Origin: Phycisphaerae bacterium
GTDB lineage: Bacteria > Planctomycetota > Phycisphaerae > Sedimentisphaerales > UBA12454
DNA length: 7,279 nt
Assembly (NCBI GenBank): GCA_028712345.1
Contig: JAQTQF010000088.1
Span: 1 to 7,279 of the forward strand
Direction of reading: 5' to 3'
The notes below the pieces were generated by a model that saw nothing but the letters and a program-made list of their open reading frames with translations, ran no database searches and had not been told where the DNA came from. Within the stretch, counting starts at the first letter, position 1. The number at the start of each line of letters is the position of its first letter. Below, piece after piece: positions 5,027 to 7,279 of this stretch. A program made the position numbers and the translations under genes.

Positions 5027-6103
5027 TTAGAATAAAGAAAGTTCTTTTTCGGACATTTCAAAGAATTTTCTCGGCGATTCTGGCATTGCTGTTCGGCGAC
5101 TTAAGTATGCAGTTTCAATGAATGCCATTACGCCGAGGTCGAGACGGCTGCTGCTGCGGAGTTTATACTTTTCCGGCTCAAGAATCGCCCTGCCGATATC
5201 GATAAACATTTCCGTTATGCACTTTTCAGGTTTTAGAGGATATTTATTTTCATTAATCAGCGAGCCGTTATTGTCGTAAACGGCAAGTCGATTGGGCGTA
5301 GCGACGATATTATTATCCGCTCCGTAAATTCTGACGGGGGCAACCGAACCTGTGCCGGTCTGGGCGGCGGCAAGAAATGTGCCGATAAGGCCTTGTTTAA
5401 AAACCAAAGAGGCGTTCACCGTGTCCTCGCCAAGATACTGTTTGGCCCTTCTGTCGGCGCCTTTGTTGGTCATAAGCGCGTAAACCTGCTGCGGCAGGGC
5501 AAAATTCGCAGCGATGAGACTGAGCAGTTCGAAACAGTCGTTAAGGAGCACCCCCCCGCCGTTGAGTTTCGGGTCGGCAAGAGAATCGGAGGCTATCGGC
5601 TGGAAAAAATCATTGCCTAAAGATGCGCAAACATTGAGAAAATAATACTGTTTCTTATCTACGGTTTTGAGATAATCGGTCAGACATTCATAGCCTGGCG
5701 CAAATTTGGACGGGTTTGCGGTAATATACTGTACCTTATTTTTTTTCGCCAGGCTTACCAGTTCGTTGGCCTGTTCAAAATTCGACGCTGTGGGGCTAAG
5801 TTTCAAGATGTGGCATTTTTTGTTTATTGCCGATTTTACAAATTCGACGCATTTATAGAGCGGCTCGGCAACAATTAGAAGTTCAATATCATTCTGCAGA
5901 ATGAACTGTCTGTAATCATCGAAGGCCGAGCAGTTATATTTATGAGCGATTTTTTCGGCGTTTGCTAAATCTGTGTCGGAAACAGAAATAATTTCGTAGA
6001 GGCCGGTTGATTGCGCAATTTCCAGCAGTTGCGGCATCGCCCTGCCGAGCCCCAGAGAGGCTGTTTTAAGCCTGATGATTTTTTCCTGCTGCTGGTCCGA
6101 CAT
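5027..6103 (-). CDS. Degenerate Gfo/Idh/MocA-family protein, likely non-catalytic
   Basis: A 358-residue protein with the two-domain layout of Gfo/Idh/MocA oxidoreductases: an N-terminal Rossmann domain (about 10-130) and a C-terminal alpha/beta domain. The nucleotide loop is GLGRAM (18-23), with Asp43 ending the second strand as in NAD-binding relatives. The family's catalytic signatures are altered. Where CEKP is expected after HIL (98-100) this protein has KLSP (101-104), so the catalytic lysine position is Ser103. In the GGG block (182-184), where D and H are expected, it has Asn188 and Glu192. Sugar-type dehydrogenase activity is therefore doubtful; a sensor, scaffold or altered enzyme is possible. 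The ATG lies 3 nt after the TGA of the dUTPase gene and has no clear Shine-Dalgarno, which suggests translational coupling. It is the last gene of the glyA-dut operon. The frame is intact, so this is not a pseudogene. Confidence 0.8.
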   Translation of the reverse strand: MSDQQQEKIIRLKTASLGLGRAMPQLLEIAQSTGLYEIISVSDTDLANAEKIAHKYNCSAFDDYRQFILQNDIELLIVAEPLYKCVEFVKSAINKKCHILKLSPTASNFEQANELVSLAKKNKVQYITANPSKFAPGYECLTDYLKTVDKKQYYFLNVCASLGNDFFQPIASDSLADPKLNGGGVLLNDCFELLSLIAANFALPQQVYALMTNKGADRRAKQYLGEDTVNASLVFKQGLIGTFLAAAQTGTGSVAPVRIYGADNNIVATPNRLAVYDNNGSLINENKYPLKPEKCITEMFIDIGRAILEPEKYKLRSSSRLDLGVMAFIETAYLSRRTAMPESPRKFFEMSEKELSLF

Positions 6104-6106
6104 AAC

Positions 6107-6517
6107 TCACAGGGAAATATTTTTATTGTCGTCCTCTGTTTTATCCGTCATAGAGTAGCCTTTGTCCTGCCGATTATGGTTAACCTTGAGTTTCTGCATA
6201 TAAAGATTGTACGCATCATCAGCATTAAGTCCGACACATTGAGCAAGACTTATCCAGAAAAACAGCATATCAATAACTTCGACGCGGGCGTTTTGTAAAT
6301 CGTGGAGTTCAAACCTTCTGCCCTGCTTTGCCTCTTTGCACCAGTGTTTCCAGTAAGTACAATCCCGCAATTCTTCCAGTTCGTTGCTCATCGCGGCGAT
6401 GTAATTATTAACCCACTGTCCTGCCGTTGCGGGGTCAAAATTCTTTCGCAATTCTTTAGCGTCAAAACCGGTACGCTTATTTAATTGTGCCTGCTGCTCA
6501 AAAAGTTCTTTCAACAT
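6107..6517 (-). CDS. All-alpha dUTPase (dUTPase_2 / MazG-like NTP pyrophosphatase)
   Basis: A 136-residue helical protein resembling the dimeric dUTPase family (PF08761) of the all-alpha NTP pyrophosphatase superfamily. These enzymes hydrolyse dUTP (often dUDP too) to dUMP with Mg2+, keeping uracil out of DNA and feeding thymidylate synthesis. Metal-binding acids: the E-x-E-E cluster in SNELEELRD (Glu46, Glu48, Glu49) and the E-x-x-D pair in VEVIDML (Glu80, Asp83). Trp56 and Trp59 lie in YWKHWCK, and the VNHNRQDKGYS tail (112-122) matches the conserved N..RQ..GY element. The start chosen is the ATG ending at 6517, because GAGG (6527-6530) lies 9 nt upstream. The longer alternative (ATG at 6532, five extra residues) has its AGGA directly against the start codon. 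A related MazG-like activity on another nucleotide is not excluded. It sits between glyA and the Gfo/Idh gene. Confidence 0.85.
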   Translation of the reverse strand: MLKELFEQQAQLNKRTGFDAKELRKNFDPATAGQWVNNYIAAMSNELEELRDCTYWKHWCKEAKQGRRFELHDLQNARVEVIDMLFFWISLAQCVGLNADDAYNLYMQKLKVNHNRQDKGYSMTDKTEDDNKNISL

Positions 6518-6558
6518 ATTTGAAGACCTCATTCCTGGCGTATTATGTGTTCTATGTT

Positions 6559-6581
6559 CTCCGTAAGGAGTCCATAGGACT
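6559..6581. promoter_or_regulatory. Two adjoining small hairpins in the glyA-dut spacer
   Basis: CTCC/GGAG with loop GTAA (6559-6570) and AGTCC/GGACT with loop ATA (6569-6581) share two bases, so only one can be fully formed at a time. They lie in the spacer between the glyA stop and the dUTPase start. There is no T-run, so they are not a terminator. A role in RNA processing or in differential expression of the two genes is possible but unproven. Confidence 0.35.
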
Positions 6582-6593
6582 GTTTTCTATATT

Positions 6594-7279
6594 CTATTTT
6601 TTTGGAATAATAAAATGTTCCGGTACGGGAAATTCCGAGCAAAGCATAAGTGATTCCTTGCCGATTTGCGCGATAGCTTCTTCATTGTCGATATTCTCGG
6701 CCACCCTGCTTATCAGAGAAGCGATAATTTTCATTTGTTCTTCTTTCATACCGCGGGTCGTAATGGCAGGCGTTCCAATGCGCAGGCCGTTCGGATTGAA
6801 AGGTTTGGCAGGGTCGCCTGGAATGGTGTTATAATTTGTTTCTATCCTTGCGCGGTCGAGAGCTTTTGCCAATTTCTTGCCGGGGATATTTTTGCTGCGA
6901 AGGTCAATTAAAATTAAATGATTGTCGGTACCGCCGCTGAAAAGTTTGAAACCTTTTTCGAGAAGGCTATCGGCAAGCACTTTCGCATTTTTGATAACCT
7001 GTTTTGCGTAAGAAGCAAATTCCGGCGTGTCGGCTTCTTTAAGCGCGACGGCAAGAGCGCTGATAGTGTGCATATGCGGGCCGCCCTGCAAGCCGGGGAA
7101 TACGGCTTTGTCAACCGCTCCGGCGAGTTCAGCTTTGCATAGCAGCATTCCGCCGCGAGGACCGCGAAGAGTTTTGTGCGTGGTCGTCGAAACAACATCG
7201 GCGAAAGGCACGGGGCTCGGGTGCAGACCGGCAACGACAAGACCGCTGATATGTGCGATGTCGCTTAGGTGATATGCTC
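6594..7279 (-). CDS. glyA: Serine hydroxymethyltransferase, C-terminal part (5' end off the contig)
   Basis: The frame is open to the right edge and gives about 227 residues, the C-terminal half of GlyA (family about 415-420). The enzyme interconverts serine plus tetrahydrofolate with glycine plus 5,10-methylene-tetrahydrofolate, using PLP in the cytoplasm. Seen: DIAHISGLVVAGLHPSPVP with the cofactor Asp and His, TTTHKTLRGPRGG with the Schiff-base lysine, FPGLQGGPH, NHLILIDL, and GLRIGTPAITTRG with the substrate-carboxylate arginine. The Asp-to-Lys spacing is 29 residues, as in E. coli (D200, K229), and about 190 residues follow the lysine, so the C-terminus is complete. A GTG at 7209-7211 could be mistaken for a start but is internal: the conserved AHISGLV block is encoded upstream of it. 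It is the first visible gene of a leftward operon with the dUTPase and Gfo/Idh genes; its promoter lies outside the window. Confidence 0.97.
   Translation of the reverse strand, partial: AYHLSDIAHISGLVVAGLHPSPVPFADVVSTTTHKTLRGPRGGMLLCKAELAGAVDKAVFPGLQGGPHMHTISALAVALKEADTPEFASYAKQVIKNAKVLADSLLEKGFKLFSGGTDNHLILIDLRSKNIPGKKLAKALDRARIETNYNTIPGDPAKPFNPNGLRIGTPAITTRGMKEEQMKIIASLISRVAENIDNEEAIAQIGKESLMLCSEFPVPEHFIIPKK

Noticed and set aside
4996..5027. Terminator for the minus-strand operon (ATGCCA/TGGCAT arms at 4996-5001 and 5022-5027)
   Set aside because: Only a 6-bp stem with a 20-nt loop, overlapping the stop codon and with no T-run on the minus strand.
5393..5620. 75-codon plus-strand open frame inside the Gfo/Idh gene
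   Set aside because: It is antisense to a gene with a clear two-domain family match and has no Shine-Dalgarno or recognisable motif.
6487..6834. 115-codon plus-strand open frame over the dut-glyA junction
   Set aside because: It is antisense to two well-supported genes and has no family signature; it is a shadow frame.

Overview
The window looks like a metagenome-assembled contig from a moderate-GC, free-living, probably anaerobic or environmental bacterium. Shine-Dalgarno signals are good, promoters are sigma70-like, and the spacers carry palindromic repeats. The gene mix (a DUF1015 protein beside a class V aminotransferase, an all-alpha dUTPase, a Gfo/Idh/MocA protein and a DUF861 cupin) would fit Planctomycetota of the Phycisphaerae type. 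That placement is recollection-based and weak, because no rRNA or marker gene is present. The first 14 bases equal the 3' end of an Illumina read-2 adapter, so the left edge is artefactual. The right edge cuts through glyA.

Layout: 15-263 (+) is the C-terminal tail of an unrecognised gene. 264-583 is noncoding, with a bipartite palindromic repeat and a promoter. 584-1888 (+) encodes a DUF1015 protein and 2030-3118 (+) a PLP-dependent class V aminotransferase with a near-perfect Shine-Dalgarno. A strong hairpin terminator at 3139-3167 probably works in both directions. 3355-3633 (-) encodes a small DUF861-type cupin. 3634-4035 is a divergent intergenic region with a promoter on each strand and five consecutive hairpins between them. 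4036-4827 (+) encodes an HD-domain phosphohydrolase. 4828-5026 is a convergent spacer with another bipartite repeat. A leftward operon fills 7279-5027: glyA (partial), an all-alpha dUTPase, and a degenerate Gfo/Idh/MocA protein that begins 3 nt after the dUTPase stop.

How the genes may work together: the DUF1015/aminotransferase pair and the serine hydroxymethyltransferase at the other end both point to serine/glycine metabolism. SHMT yields methylene-tetrahydrofolate and dUTPase yields dUMP, the two inputs of thymidylate synthase, so glyA-dut is a coherent thymidylate-supply operon. The third member has lost the catalytic signatures of its family and is the least explained protein here. DUF1015 carries a DGHHR motif that I associate with ParB/SerK-like folds, which makes a role at the phosphoserine/serine step a testable idea.

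The noncoding DNA carries a family of repeats that begin TGTCA and/or end TGACA, in four of the five longer spacers. Two copies differ by two compensatory base-pair changes in the same stem, and two copies are built from two diverged half-units in inverted orientation. This is the clearest unexplained structural signal in the window.
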